From positions 1 through 39,175 of IMG/VR virus record IMGVR_UViG_3300032053_000200: a stretch of DNA of 39,175 nucleotides, one strand, 5' to 3'. The translations under genes and the position numbers were made by a program. Of this stretch, positions 8,512 to 16,679 are shown one piece after another. Each line of letters begins with the position of its first letter. Positions within the stretch are counted from its first letter, which is position 1. The notes beneath the pieces are model-generated. The model saw only the letters and a list, made by a program, of their open reading frames with translations. It was not told where the DNA came from and did no database searches. The stretch comes from a virus.

Positions 8512-9320
8512 ATGAAAGGATTTCGTAAAAACGAACAAAGCTTATTTATATGCGAAGAATGTAAATTAAGTTTTAGTTCTCAATGTAAATTAACACATCA
8601 CATAAATCTACATCATAATAAAAAAGAATATTATGATAAATGGCTGAAAGAAGAAAACGAAGGCTTATGTAAAATATGTAAAAAAGAAACAGAATTTAGA
8701 TATGTTAAATGGCGAGGATACAAACTATTTTGTAAAAATTGTTGGTCTATTTTTATTAAAAATTGTACAACAGAAGATACTGTATTAAAAAGAAAGAAAA
8801 CTTGTAAAAATATACACGGTTCAGAAACATATAATAATATGAATAAAAATAAATCTACATGTTTAGAAAAATATGGTGTCGATAGTGTTTTTAAATCTAA
8901 AGATATAAGAGAAAAAACTAAACAAACGTGTAGGGAAAAATTTGGAGTAGAAAATCCTACACAAAATATAGAAATTTATAAAAAACAACAACAAAATGCG
9001 CTTTTTGTTAAAAAATTTAGAAATACAAAAATTTATTATAGGGGTTCTTATGAATTAGATTTTCTTGAAAAATATTATAATAAATATCCTGATATTATTA
9101 ATGCTAAATCAATAAAATATAAAGTTGATAAAAAAATAAAATATATTTTCCAGACTTTTATATTCCATCTTTAAATCTTATTATTGAAATTAAAAATTCA
9201 TATCTTGCAAAAAGAGACAGATTAGCTTTACAAGAAAAGAAAAAAGCTGTTTTAGCGTTAAACATCAAATATATTATAATAATAAATAAAAATTATAAAG
9301 ATTTAAATTTTATTTTTTAG
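8512..9320 (+). pseudogene. Zinc-finger homing endonuclease (PD-(D/E)XK/Vsr-like), frameshifted
   Basis: The first frame (8512-9174) encodes 220 residues. They contain a C2H2 finger (CEECKLSF then HHINLHH), a second zinc-binding pair (CKICKKET then CKNC) and repeats such as EKYGVDSVFKS and KFGVENPTQNIEI, typical of phage self-mobile endonucleases. It then goes out of frame at the T4 run near 9146-9149. In the next frame the coding resumes as PDFYIPSLNLIIEIKNSY and continues to the TAG at 9318-9320. That segment is the catalytic D...ExK core. One extra T would restore a single protein. It is either a decayed gene or a sequence error. It is one of very few plus-strand genes, as expected for an inserted mobile endonuclease. 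Confidence 0.75.
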
Positions 9321-9534
9321 ATTGTCCGCTCATAGATAATCCTATTGCAATAGCTTGCTGTCTTCCTTTTTTTGTTTTTGGAACTTTTTTATCAGATTTT
9401 CCTATATGTTGTTCGCCTTCTTTCCAATGGTGCATTACTTTTTTAAATTTTTCTTCTTTTGCCTTTTTTGTTTTAGGCATTTCTTCAGATTCATTAATAA
9501 ATTCATCTAAATTCGAATTAACTAAATTTTTCAT
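9310..9534 (-). CDS. Small basic protein with head-targeting-like leader
   Basis: A 74-residue protein starting MKNLVNSNLDEFINESEEMP. The leader LDEFINE closely resembles the T4 capsid targeting sequence YQEFIAE that ends at a gp21 cleavage Glu. The remainder is Lys-rich (MPKTKKAKEEKF, then HIGKSDKKVPKTKKGRQQAIAIGLSMSG). It looks like the small basic DUF6496-type proteins seen in phages and bacteria. It is likely a packaged, DNA-contacting protein. Its 3' end overlaps the last bases of the plus-strand endonuclease remnant. Confidence 0.7.
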   Translation of the reverse strand: MKNLVNSNLDEFINESEEMPKTKKAKEEKFKKVMHHWKEGEQHIGKSDKKVPKTKKGRQQAIAIGLSMSGQSKK

Positions 9535-9548
9535 ATTAGTTTTTTATT

Positions 9549-11579
9549 TTATATAGTTTTGTTTTCATTAAGTTTTTTAAATTCATCAAATGTAATAATT
9601 TCATGTTCAAATTTTCTTTGAGTCATAGCATTTTGATTAGTAGAACTTTTCTTTTTCTTAAAAGGCGGTTTAACACCCATTTTTTTAGCCATACTCATTC
9701 CCAATTTATCATACGGGTTTAAATTTTCTTCTTCAAGTTTTTTAGTTTTTTTCTTTGCGGTTAACACTTTTTTCTTTTTTCTTTTGGGTTCTCCGCTTTG
9801 AGTGTAAGGTTTTCCACCTATAGTATTTCCCCAATTATCGCCGGAACCAACTCCTCCAGTTTTTGCGGATGGTGGAACTGCATTTCCCATACCAGGAACA
9901 TTACCCAATGTAGCCATAGGAGATGAAACACCACCCATATCTTCATCTAAATAATTATTGTTGAGATTTTTCATATCGATATTTTTATATTTATTTATAA
10001 ATTTTTTAAAATTTTTTGCAGTTTCTGTTTCTTTTATTTTTTTTGAAAATTCGTATGCTTTTTTTAAATCTCCGCCATGTTTTATTAAAAATTTTAATGT
10101 ATCAAACTTATGTTTCCATGCAGCTATTCTCAATAAATCATATTTTTTATCATTAACATTAATGTCTTTTTTATACTGTAAAAATAAATCGGCTAAATCA
10201 AGTTTATCTGCATTTAATAATCTTCCTAATATTTCACTATCAGTTAAACGTTTAATATCTATTCTTATACCTTCAAAATATTTATTTATTAATGGCATTA
10301 CTCCTATGCCCATATCGTGTATAGGATCAGACTCATCTGTAAATTTTTCATTCACACGCTGTCTTACGCGATAGCCCTTTTTCAATAATTTATTATGTAA
10401 TTCATAATGACTAAAAGAAGCTCCAACGTTTCTACCTGTGTTTTTATGATACTTTTTACAATATTCTTCAATTATACCACCGTATTTTGGATTAATCCAT
10501 TTATCTCGATGTCTAATAATATCTATGGGTATTTTTTTTGTTCTTAAAATGTGGGTTAAATATTTTGCAATCCATAAAATTTGTTCAGTGTCATTGTTAA
10601 ATTCTCTTTTTCTGTCAAGTCCTATGCCCATATCATGTATAGGATCAGACTCATCTGTAAATTTTTCATTCACAGATTTTTTAGATTCATCTTTAACATC
10701 TATATAGTAAAAAATTTTTAATGCTTTAATAATTTTTTTAATATTTAATTTTATTTTTCCACTATAACGGTATTTTAGATAATTATTTTGTAATATCATT
10801 TTTTCATTAAAAAGTTTTTGTATATTATTTTGTGATTTGTCCTTTGTATCAATTACATTTTTTATAAATTGATAAATAGCATGTGCTTCGTGCGGATATC
10901 TTTTAGTTGCAAAATACCGTTCTGAGCCATTGTAAGAACTTTCTTCTCCAACTTTAGCATGAAGAATTTCCCAATGATGTATTAATCCTATTTTCATATC
11001 TTGTATAGGATTTGATTCTTCAGAAAATTTTTCGTTAATTAAATTTTCTATTAATCTTGTTTTGATACCCGGAATTGATGCGGCAAGTTTTATATTATGT
11101 GGATCATCATCAAAGAAATCGATTTCATTATATTTTTTAGAAAGTTCAATAAGTATTTTTCTTTTTTCTTCTGCAATACTAATATCTCCTTTATCATCAC
11201 CTATAGTAATAATATTATCAATATCTATGAGAATTCCATTTGTTTTTAAATATTCATATATATACGATTTTACATTTTTATTTCTAGCTGTAAGTATGTA
11301 TATAACGGATGAACTTCTTTCTTGTTTAATTGCATCACTTATATTTTTTAATATTGGCCAAACTTTGTATTTTTTAGCATTAAGAATTCTTTCACCATCG
11401 TTAAATTCTGAAAAATTTAAAGTATCTTTAGGGTGTTTATGATAATAATTATATTCTTTTGATGTTAAAGATTTAAAAGGCGCTCCATATCTATAGACGT
11501 GAATTCTGGCTGTAGTTTTAACAAGACATTCATCAAAATCAAACACATAACACTTTTTATAAATTGTTTTGCTTACCAT
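9549..11579 (-). CDS. Polyprotein: HAD phosphatase + three tag modules + C-terminal structural-like region
   Basis: A 676-residue protein in clear blocks. Residues 1 to about 175 form a HAD-superfamily domain: FDFDECLVKT (Asp14, Asp16), ILTARN and FFDDDPHNI. HAD enzymes hydrolyse phosphates; the substrate here is unknown. Tags follow at about residue 180 (LINEKFSEESNPIQDMKIG), 303 (VNEKFTDESDPIHDMGIG) and 409 (same sequence). The payloads are a helical 'EAH' module, an 'RNF' module and an ankyrin-like module (LLRIAAWKHKFDTLKFLIKHGG). The C-terminus is Gly/Pro-rich then Lys-rich (NVPGMGNAVPPS, KRKKKK) and ends FDEFKKLNENKTI. Cuts after Glu183, Glu305 and Glu411 would release four pieces. It overlaps its upstream neighbour by 7 bases. 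Confidence 0.85.
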   Translation of the reverse strand: MVSKTIYKKCYVFDFDECLVKTTARIHVYRYGAPFKSLTSKEYNYYHKHPKDTLNFSEFNDGERILNAKKYKVWPILKNISDAIKQERSSSVIYILTARNKNVKSYIYEYLKTNGILIDIDNIITIGDDKGDISIAEEKRKILIELSKKYNEIDFFDDDPHNIKLAASIPGIKTRLIENLINEKFSEESNPIQDMKIGLIHHWEILHAKVGEESSYNGSERYFATKRYPHEAHAIYQFIKNVIDTKDKSQNNIQKLFNEKMILQNNYLKYRYSGKIKLNIKKIIKALKIFYYIDVKDESKKSVNEKFTDESDPIHDMGIGLDRKREFNNDTEQILWIAKYLTHILRTKKIPIDIIRHRDKWINPKYGGIIEEYCKKYHKNTGRNVGASFSHYELHNKLLKKGYRVRQRVNEKFTDESDPIHDMGIGVMPLINKYFEGIRIDIKRLTDSEILGRLLNADKLDLADLFLQYKKDINVNDKKYDLLRIAAWKHKFDTLKFLIKHGGDLKKAYEFSKKIKETETAKNFKKFINKYKNIDMKNLNNNYLDEDMGGVSSPMATLGNVPGMGNAVPPSAKTGGVGSGDNWGNTIGGKPYTQSGEPKRKKKKVLTAKKKTKKLEEENLNPYDKLGMSMAKKMGVKPPFKKKKSSTNQNAMTQRKFEHEIITFDEFKKLNENKTI

Positions 11580-12061
11580 ATTTTTATTAATCCAAATCTT
11601 TGTTTATCTATTATATCAAGGTTAAAGGCGGCACTTATATCCCCCATATATTGAACAGTTTTATCTAACTCTTTTTCTTCCAATGTATATGAATATCTAA
11701 ACGATCCTATTATTCCAGCTGAAGTTTTATATAATTTAAAATTAACTATTTCATCACCGCCACGTCCACCAGTATTAAATTTTTTCTCAAATATTTTTTT
11801 ACCCGATTTTATTTTAGAATCAAGTTCTTTTACATGATCATTTTTTATTCCTTTTTCATACACTCCTAAAAAATAAATATTGTTTATTAAAATTCCAAAT
11901 GCTTTTGCAACAATTTCTTTCCAATCTTCATTCATACCTTGCAAAATTCTAGTTAATTGTAAATGTTCAATATCTTTTTTATATGCATTAAGTCCGATAC
12001 CCATATCATAAATAGGATCTGAATTTTCTATAAATTTTTCATATATAAATTTAGCTCTCAT
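11573..12061 (-). CDS. Tag protein, unique payload
   Basis: I start at the ATG 12059-12061, giving MRAKFIYEKFIENSDPIYD then MGIG, because this matches other MRAKFIYE leaders. An upstream in-frame ATG would extend it into the preceding gene. The payload of about 140 residues has LTRILQGMNEDWKEIVAKAFG, a Gly-rich turn (NTGGRGGDE) and SFRYSYTLEEKEL. I recognise no family and no paralogue in this window. The cleavage-like site is I-Y-E. It lies 2 bases after the gene at 12064-12396 and overlaps the polyprotein gene by 7 bases, so these are probably one operon. Confidence 0.75.
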   Translation of the reverse strand: MRAKFIYEKFIENSDPIYDMGIGLNAYKKDIEHLQLTRILQGMNEDWKEIVAKAFGILINNIYFLGVYEKGIKNDHVKELDSKIKSGKKIFEKKFNTGGRGGDEIVNFKLYKTSAGIIGSFRYSYTLEEKELDKTVQYMGDISAAFNLDIIDKQRFGLIKIW

Positions 12062-12063
12062 AA

Positions 12064-12396
12064 TTAAATTATTTTTATCAATAGAAAACAATTGTTGGTA
12101 TCTAAATCCCAAAGTTGAGGTTTAAATACAATTTTAAAAATATTATATTTTTTTATTATTTTATCAACAATTCTGTATAGATCTTTTAAACCTTCGTTAG
12201 AAATAGGAAAACAATCTATTTGTATGAGATTTTCGCCAGGTATATATCTAAAAATATTATTTTCTTCGTTTAGCCATTCTAACTCTTCTTTAAGTTCTTT
12301 TTCAAATTTACGTACTATTTTAGAAACGCCTATGCCCATATCATGAATAGGATCTGATTCTGGCGTAAATTTTTCATTGATAAGTTTGGCTCTCAT
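12064..12396 (-). CDS. Tag protein, unique payload
   Basis: A 110-residue protein starting MRAKLINEKF with tag TPESDPIHDMGIG. The payload is a charged helix (KIVRKFEKELKEELEWLNEE) followed by an alternating sheet/helix pattern (NLIQIDCFP, then LYRIVDKIIKKYNIFKIVF). No known motif is seen. It is the first gene of a tag operon running left to 9549. A good candidate late promoter (12401-12420) and a terminator for the gene upstream (12425-12446) lie immediately before it. Confidence 0.78.
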   Translation of the reverse strand: MRAKLINEKFTPESDPIHDMGIGVSKIVRKFEKELKEELEWLNEENNIFRYIPGENLIQIDCFPISNEGLKDLYRIVDKIIKKYNIFKIVFKPQLWDLDTNNCFLLIKII

Positions 12397-12400
12397 TAAG

Positions 12401-12420
12401 TATTTTATTTATATATTCAA
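12401..12420 (-). promoter_or_regulatory. Candidate late promoter
   Basis: On the minus strand this reads TTGAATATATAAATAAAATA and ends 5 bases before the ATG at 12394-12396. It is one of the best copies of the recurrent TGAATATATAAATAAA-like motif and contains TATAAATA, the T4 late promoter core. It lies directly after a terminator, which is where a new promoter is needed. Confidence 0.55.
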
Positions 12421-12424
12421 ACAA

Positions 12425-12446
12425 AAGGGAGCTTTTAGGCTCCCTT
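12425..12446 (-). terminator. Intrinsic terminator
   Basis: Stem AAGGGAGC / GCTCCCTT with a TTTTAG loop, followed in the minus direction by TTGTTT. It ends transcription from the tatA-like gene. The same GGGAGC core is used in the terminator at 20638-20654. Confidence 0.8.
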
Positions 12447-12465
12447 GTTAGTGTTTTAAAAAAGA

Positions 12466-12630
12466 TTATTTATCTTTTTTTTCTTCATTATCTGTATTAT
12501 TAGTTGATTTTTTAAATTCTTTTATTCCTTGCGCAATTCCTTTCATTAATTCAGGAATTTTTCTTGCTCCAAATAAAAGTATTATAACAAGTAGAATTAA
12601 TAATATTTCTGTTACACCAAATTTTCCCAT
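12466..12630 (-). CDS. tatA: TatA-like twin-arginine translocase subunit
   Basis: A 54-residue frame from the ATG at 12628-12630 to the TAA at 12466-12468, N-terminus [20 protein letters not shown]. It has the full TatA layout: one N-terminal membrane helix (residues 5-20) with a polar residue at position 8 (Glu), the Phe20-Gly21 hinge at the same position as in E. coli TatA, an amphipathic helix ([21 protein letters not shown]) and a charged tail. In bacteria TatA forms the channel-like component of the folded-protein export system. The Glu8 and KIPEL features look like Bacteroidota TatA. No TatC gene is in the window, so it would work with the host's TatC or have another membrane role, such as a holin-like one. 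Confidence 0.85.
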   Translation of the reverse strand: MGKFGVTEILLILLVIILLFGARKIPELMKGIAQGIKEFKKSTNNTDNEEKKDK

Positions 12631-12631
12631 A

Positions 12632-14410
12632 TTATTCTTTCTTTATTTTTGTATCATCTTCTTCTCCTATTCCTGAAAAATCTATTTCTGAATCATCTAC
12701 TTCTTCAGAAGGTTCTTCAGTTACTTCTGTATCCTCTTCTGGAGAAACTTCTTCCATTTCAATATCTCCTCCGAACATTTCTTTAACATCTACTCCTTTT
12801 TCTTCTAACCATGTTTTAAGTGTTGGCCAAGAATCTGCAGGAACTTTAATTTTATTTTCTTCAAATTCTGCTGTAGGTTCAATTGTTTCTTCTTCACCTT
12901 CTGGTTTATCTTCTAATTCTGGAGCATTTTCTCCTTGATCACCTAAACTAAGATCATCGCTTGCGCCTAAATCTAAATCATCATCAGCTTTTTCTTCTTC
13001 TGCTTCATCAAGAGATTCTTTTACTTTTTCTTCAGGTTTTTCTTCAGTGTCTAAATCAAGATTATCTGATTTTTCTTCTTCACCTTCAGGTTTTTCTTCT
13101 ATTGGTTCTTCTACGGGTTCTTCTTCTGGGGCTAAAACCTCTTCTTCTTTAGGTTCAACTGGAACTCTTTCTGCTGTAACACCAAGTTCTGCAAGTTCAT
13201 CAATAGCTTCATCTACATCATCTACTGTAATAATAAATTCTGTAATTTCAACTTTTTCTACATTATCATCTTCATTTTCTGGTGTTTCTTCTTCGCCTTC
13301 AGGTTTTTCTTCATCTTTACCACCAAGTTTTTCTAAATCTTCATCAGAAAGTTCATCTTTTTCATCAGCTTCAGTTTCTTCGGCTTCATTTAGATTTTCA
13401 TTTCTGTTATTTTTAATATTTTCAATAATATTTCTCATTCTTTCTTTAACAGATTCTTCTAAAGATTCATCCATATCATTTAAACCTGGACGACCTTTAT
13501 CTTTAAAATCATATTCACGAGTTTTTTCATTTTCTGGACGATCATCATTTTCGTCTAATTCATCTTCAAGGTCTTCATCTTCAAGATCTTCATCTTCAAG
13601 ATCTTCATCTTCAAGATCTTCATCTTCAAGATCTTCATCTTCAAGATCTTCATCTTCAAGATCTTCATCTTCATCTTCAAGATCTTCATCTTCAAGATCT
13701 TCATCTTCATCTTCAAGATCTTCATCTTCAAGATCTTCATCTTTATTTTTGTAATATGTTAAAACGATTTTTTCATCATCTTCTTCATATTCAAATTGGT
13801 CATCTTCTACATGATCTTCATCTTCAAGATTTTCATCTTCATTTTCATCTGAAAATCTATCATCATTAAATTCAACTTCATCTGCAGGACCTTCATTTTC
13901 ATCATAATCATTTGCTTCTACATCATCTTCAAGATCTTCATCTTCAAGATCTTCGTCTTCAAGATCTTCACCATCTATTCTACGTCCATTTAAACTTTTA
14001 CTCATGATATTATTTGCATCATCTTCAAGTTCATTTAAATTAAAAGATTCAGATACATTTAAATCGTTTGTAGGAACAAATTGATTAACTAATCGTTGTC
14101 CTATAGGAGAAAGTTTAAAATAAGTAATTCCATTTTTATTTTCAGTAATGAAATACTTAGAATTTCTTTTAATAAACATATTAGCTGAAGCTACAGTAGC
14201 TCCGCCTTCTTTAAGACCTATAATATACTGCTTTAGATCTCTTTTACTTACTGATGCATTTTCTGCAACAAACGATAACACTTGATTTCTAAGAGGTGCA
14301 TTTGTACCAACTACAATTGGTTGTCTTTCACCATATTTACGTTTCAAAGTTATTGATTTAGATTCGTTTAAAAACTCATTAAGGGTTTTCGGAACATACA
14401 TTTTTTTCAT
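12632..14410 (-). CDS. Acidic head-core-like protein with DLEDE repeats
   Basis: A 592-residue protein starting [19 protein letters not shown], where LNEFLNE matches a head-targeting and cleavage leader (cut after Glu16). Residues about 25-110 resemble a small winged-helix-like domain ([20 protein letters not shown], then [16 protein letters not shown]). The rest is extremely acidic. Its centre is a tandem run of DLEDE units encoded by 15-base DNA repeats, followed by Glu/Pro-rich segments and a final conserved patch ([22 protein letters not shown]). Strong acidity and the leader suggest a prohead core or internal head protein, but no close family is recognised. It ends 1 base before the tatA-like start. 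Confidence 0.75.
   Translation of the reverse strand: MKKMYVPKTLNEFLNESKSITLKRKYGERQPIVVGTNAPLRNQVLSFVAENASVSKRDLKQYIIGLKEGGATVASANMFIKRNSKYFITENKNGITYFKLSPIGQRLVNQFVPTNDLNVSESFNLNELEDDANNIMSKSLNGRRIDGEDLEDEDLEDEDLEDDVEANDYDENEGPADEVEFNDDRFSDENEDENLEDEDHVEDDQFEYEEDDEKIVLTYYKNKDEDLEDEDLEDEDEDLEDEDLEDEDEDLEDEDLEDEDLEDEDLEDEDLEDEDLEDEDLEDELDENDDRPENEKTREYDFKDKGRPGLNDMDESLEESVKERMRNIIENIKNNRNENLNEAEETEADEKDELSDEDLEKLGGKDEEKPEGEEETPENEDDNVEKVEITEFIITVDDVDEAIDELAELGVTAERVPVEPKEEEVLAPEEEPVEEPIEEKPEGEEEKSDNLDLDTEEKPEEKVKESLDEAEEEKADDDLDLGASDDLSLGDQGENAPELEDKPEGEEETIEPTAEFEENKIKVPADSWPTLKTWLEEKGVDVKEMFGGDIEMEEVSPEEDTEVTEEPSEEVDDSEIDFSGIGEEDDTKIKKE
13555..13741. repeat. 15-base tandem repeat inside coding sequence
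   Basis: The plus strand repeats TCTTCAAGATCTTCA, nearly perfectly, about a dozen times with a few 6-base shortened units. On the coding strand it gives Asp-Leu-Glu-Asp-Glu. All length changes are multiples of 3, so the frame is kept. A smaller cluster of the same unit occurs at about 13925-13970. Confidence 0.9.
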
Positions 14411-14425
14411 ACTATTAACATTAAT

Positions 14426-14450
14426 TTTATTTTATAAGATATATATTCAT
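14426..14450 (-). promoter_or_regulatory. Candidate late promoter
   Basis: On the minus strand a GAATATAT stretch is followed by TATAAAATAAAA (14426-14437), about 16 bases before the ATG of the acidic head-core-like gene. It is an imperfect copy of the recurrent motif. Confidence 0.35.
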
Positions 14451-14485
14451 TTACACCATAACAACTTTGAACGTTTTTGTAACAT

Positions 14486-15865
14486 CTATTTTGCACTTTT
14501 CATTTTATTAATTATATTTTGACCATCTTCTTTAGAATTAACTGGGATTAATATTCCTTCACCTATTACATACCAACCATCTTTTCTTTCTTCTGTTCTA
14601 AGTTCTCCTTCTGTATCAAATTCCTCATCATCTGAAAATTTTAAAGTTTCATTTAAAAATTCATCGTATGTTTGTATATGATGTTGTTCTTTTAAATCAT
14701 CCTTTTCTTCATCATCATTTAATAAAAGTTCATTACTGCCTTGGATTGTTAATTTATTTCCATTTCCTCTAAGAGCTTCTTCTAAATCTTTTTCTTTAAT
14801 TCGACGGTTATGCCCAGCTTTCCACGCTTTAAATCTTGCAGTATCTATATTCACACTGTGTGGAACAGTTTTTCCTGTATAACCAATAAAAAATATTTTA
14901 TTAATTTCTTTAGACCTATCTAACGTATTTACATTTACTAACATAAAATATTTATATATTTTATCTAATGATATTGATTCATTTACATCTTTATCTTCTA
15001 TTATATCATTAAATTCAGATTTATCAAGTAACTCAGCATCATCGTAATTTTCGCGAAGAAACGCAATAATATCAAATTCGTCCCAATCGGGATCATAGTT
15101 AAGTTTTTCAAATGTTTCTGAATTTCCCTCAACAACTTTAGCTCTCCAATCACCATCATCAAAAAGTTTATATATTTTACCTGTAAAATTACTATCTGCA
15201 TCTTTAATTTCTACATAAAATACTTTTTCTTCATCTATTTCATCGTGTACATCTGTAATATCTTTATCATCATCTAATTCTTCTGTATCATCATTTTCAA
15301 CGTCAAGAATATCTTTAGTTTCAACGCTATCGTCTATTGGTTTCAAACCCATATCTTGTAATTGAGAAAGCCATTCATCATCTAATTCATCTTCATTAAA
15401 ATCTAATGTAGTATTATCTTCATCTTCTGCATAAGAAATACTTTCAGCATCCATATAATTTTTAAGATCTTGAAGATCATCTGGTTCAACCATTTCTACA
15501 TTAAACTTTTCTTCATTCAATTGTTTAATATTTAAAATATCGTGATATGATTCAACTTTTGCTGGGCTACCGTTTGCATTAACAGGATTTCCAGCAGTAT
15601 CAACGGTGCCTGTAGGCTTAGGTGTGGTTACTGGGGCTGTTCCAGCCTTAGCGATAGTAGCATTTGCCTGTATTTTTTTAGAAGCATCTAATTGAAGTTT
15701 AGCCATACGTTGTTCAATTTGAGTTTTTTTAACTGTTAATGCATTTATCTGTTTTGTTAAATCTGACAATGCTAATAAATCTGTAGCATATTGTTGTGCT
15801 GCAGCCGGATCAGTAATTGGTATAGCGCCGCCATCTTCATTTACGCTTTTTATTTTATGTAACAT
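14486..15865 (-). CDS. Acidic multi-site head protein (probable core or internal protein)
   Basis: A 459-residue acidic protein with four sites of the form (V/L)-N-E: MLHKIKSVNE (Glu10), IKQLNE (Glu118), KDVNE (Glu296) and TYDEFLNE (Glu406). The last is almost identical in style to the T4 leader YQEFIAE. Cutting there would give separate pieces: an Ala-rich coiled segment (10-118), an acidic segment (119-296), a segment with FFIGYTGKTVPHSVNID (297-406) and a short C-terminal domain (WYVIGEGILIPVNSKEDGQNII). No enzyme motif is seen. The composition and sites suggest a scaffold or core protein processed by the prohead protease. Confidence 0.7.
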   Translation of the reverse strand: MLHKIKSVNEDGGAIPITDPAAAQQYATDLLALSDLTKQINALTVKKTQIEQRMAKLQLDASKKIQANATIAKAGTAPVTTPKPTGTVDTAGNPVNANGSPAKVESYHDILNIKQLNEEKFNVEMVEPDDLQDLKNYMDAESISYAEDEDNTTLDFNEDELDDEWLSQLQDMGLKPIDDSVETKDILDVENDDTEELDDDKDITDVHDEIDEEKVFYVEIKDADSNFTGKIYKLFDDGDWRAKVVEGNSETFEKLNYDPDWDEFDIIAFLRENYDDAELLDKSEFNDIIEDKDVNESISLDKIYKYFMLVNVNTLDRSKEINKIFFIGYTGKTVPHSVNIDTARFKAWKAGHNRRIKEKDLEEALRGNGNKLTIQGSNELLLNDDEEKDDLKEQHHIQTYDEFLNETLKFSDDEEFDTEGELRTEERKDGWYVIGEGILIPVNSKEDGQNIINKMKSAK

Positions 15866-15880
15866 GATTTTAAATTTATT

Positions 15881-16156
15881 TTATAATTTTTTTTCCCAAG
15901 CAGTTATTTTTTCTTCAATTTCTTTAATCTTAGCATTTTTTTCTGCAGTTGTTTTAAATGAACCTGTTTTTTTTGCTTTCACTAATTCAGTTTTTAATGC
16001 TTCAATAGCTTGTTTAGCTTTGCTTACATTATCTTCAACTGATTTTTTAGCTGTTGATTTTTCAAATTTTTCTTTCGTTTTATTAACATTTACCATTTCT
16101 TTATCTTTTTCTTCAAATAATTGGTCTAAAGATTCTACTACTAATTTTGCTCTCAT
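15881..16156 (-). CDS. Small coiled-coil protein with head-targeting-like leader
   Basis: A 91-residue Lys/Glu-rich helical protein starting MRAKLVVESLDQLFEEKDKE. LVVE could be a cleavage site like the LINE and IYE sites after the same MRAK start. The rest (KAKQAIEALKTELVKAKK, then KNAKIKEIEEKITAWEKKL) looks like a coiled coil. It is followed by the acidic protein gene and preceded by a TATATAAATAAAA element. A small head-core component is possible. No family is recognised. Confidence 0.65.
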   Translation of the reverse strand: MRAKLVVESLDQLFEEKDKEMVNVNKTKEKFEKSTAKKSVEDNVSKAKQAIEALKTELVKAKKTGSFKTTAEKNAKIKEIEEKITAWEKKL

Positions 16157-16170
16157 ATTTATATAGTTAT

Positions 16171-16185
16171 TTTATTTATATATTT
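16171..16185 (-). promoter_or_regulatory. Candidate late promoter
   Basis: Minus strand AATATATAAATAAAA, about 14 bases upstream of the ATG at 16154-16156. It carries the TATAAATA core shared with other tag and head-type genes. Confidence 0.45.
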
Positions 16186-16199
16186 TATATTAAATTTTT

Positions 16200-16679
16200 T
16201 TAAGGTACTACTCTATTATTTTTTTCATGTTGGCTTTCATATGTTCCTGCTATTTTGCCAAAATATACAGTATATTTAGATTTAACAGGAAAATTAAAAT
16301 CATATTTTTCATGATGTTGACCTATTGTATTATTTTCAACAGATTTTGTTGATAAAAAATCATATAAATTTGACTCTTTTAATAATTCTATAACATAATC
16401 CCTTTTATAAATTCTTTTATGATTTTTAAAAAGTTTGTTACTATAAAATTGAACTGTGAATCCTCCTTCATATTCTATATGTATATACATGATAGAATTA
16501 ACAATTACAGGTTTATCGGTTGAACGACTCTTAACTGTTGTATATCCTCTTTTTAAATCTATTTCTAATAATTTTTGTATATATTGTTTTAATAATGCCA
16601 CACTACCGATACCAATATCTTGTATAGGATCAGATTCATCTGTAAATTTTTCGTTAATATATTCTTTGACTAATTTCAT
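16200..16679 (-). CDS. Tag protein, unique payload
   Basis: A 159-residue protein starting MKLVKEYINEKF with tag TDESDPIQDIGIG. The payload is mixed helix and strand (LLKQYIQKLLEIDLKRGYTTVKS, then YIHIEYEGGFTVQFYSNK, KYTVYFGKIAGTYE). No paralogue in the window and no recognised motif. Its start shares bases with the stop of the next gene (TAATG), suggesting coupled translation of three consecutive tag genes (17919 to 16200). Confidence 0.75.
   Translation of the reverse strand: MKLVKEYINEKFTDESDPIQDIGIGSVALLKQYIQKLLEIDLKRGYTTVKSRSTDKPVIVNSIMYIHIEYEGGFTVQFYSNKLFKNHKRIYKRDYVIELLKESNLYDFLSTKSVENNTIGQHHEKYDFNFPVKSKYTVYFGKIAGTYESQHEKNNRVVP

Noticed and set aside
9958-10374. Plus-strand open frame ending in a SCIGSDSSVNFSFT-like stretch, with similar ones at 10525-10707, 16456-16716 and 24422-24658
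   Set aside because: They are antisense readings of the tag, which gives the same peptide each time. The minus strand carries the real genes.
13047-13754. Long Ser-rich open frame on the plus strand, and a MKILKM-repeat frame on the minus strand at 13555-13740
   Set aside because: Both are out-of-frame readings of the 15-base DLEDE repeat.
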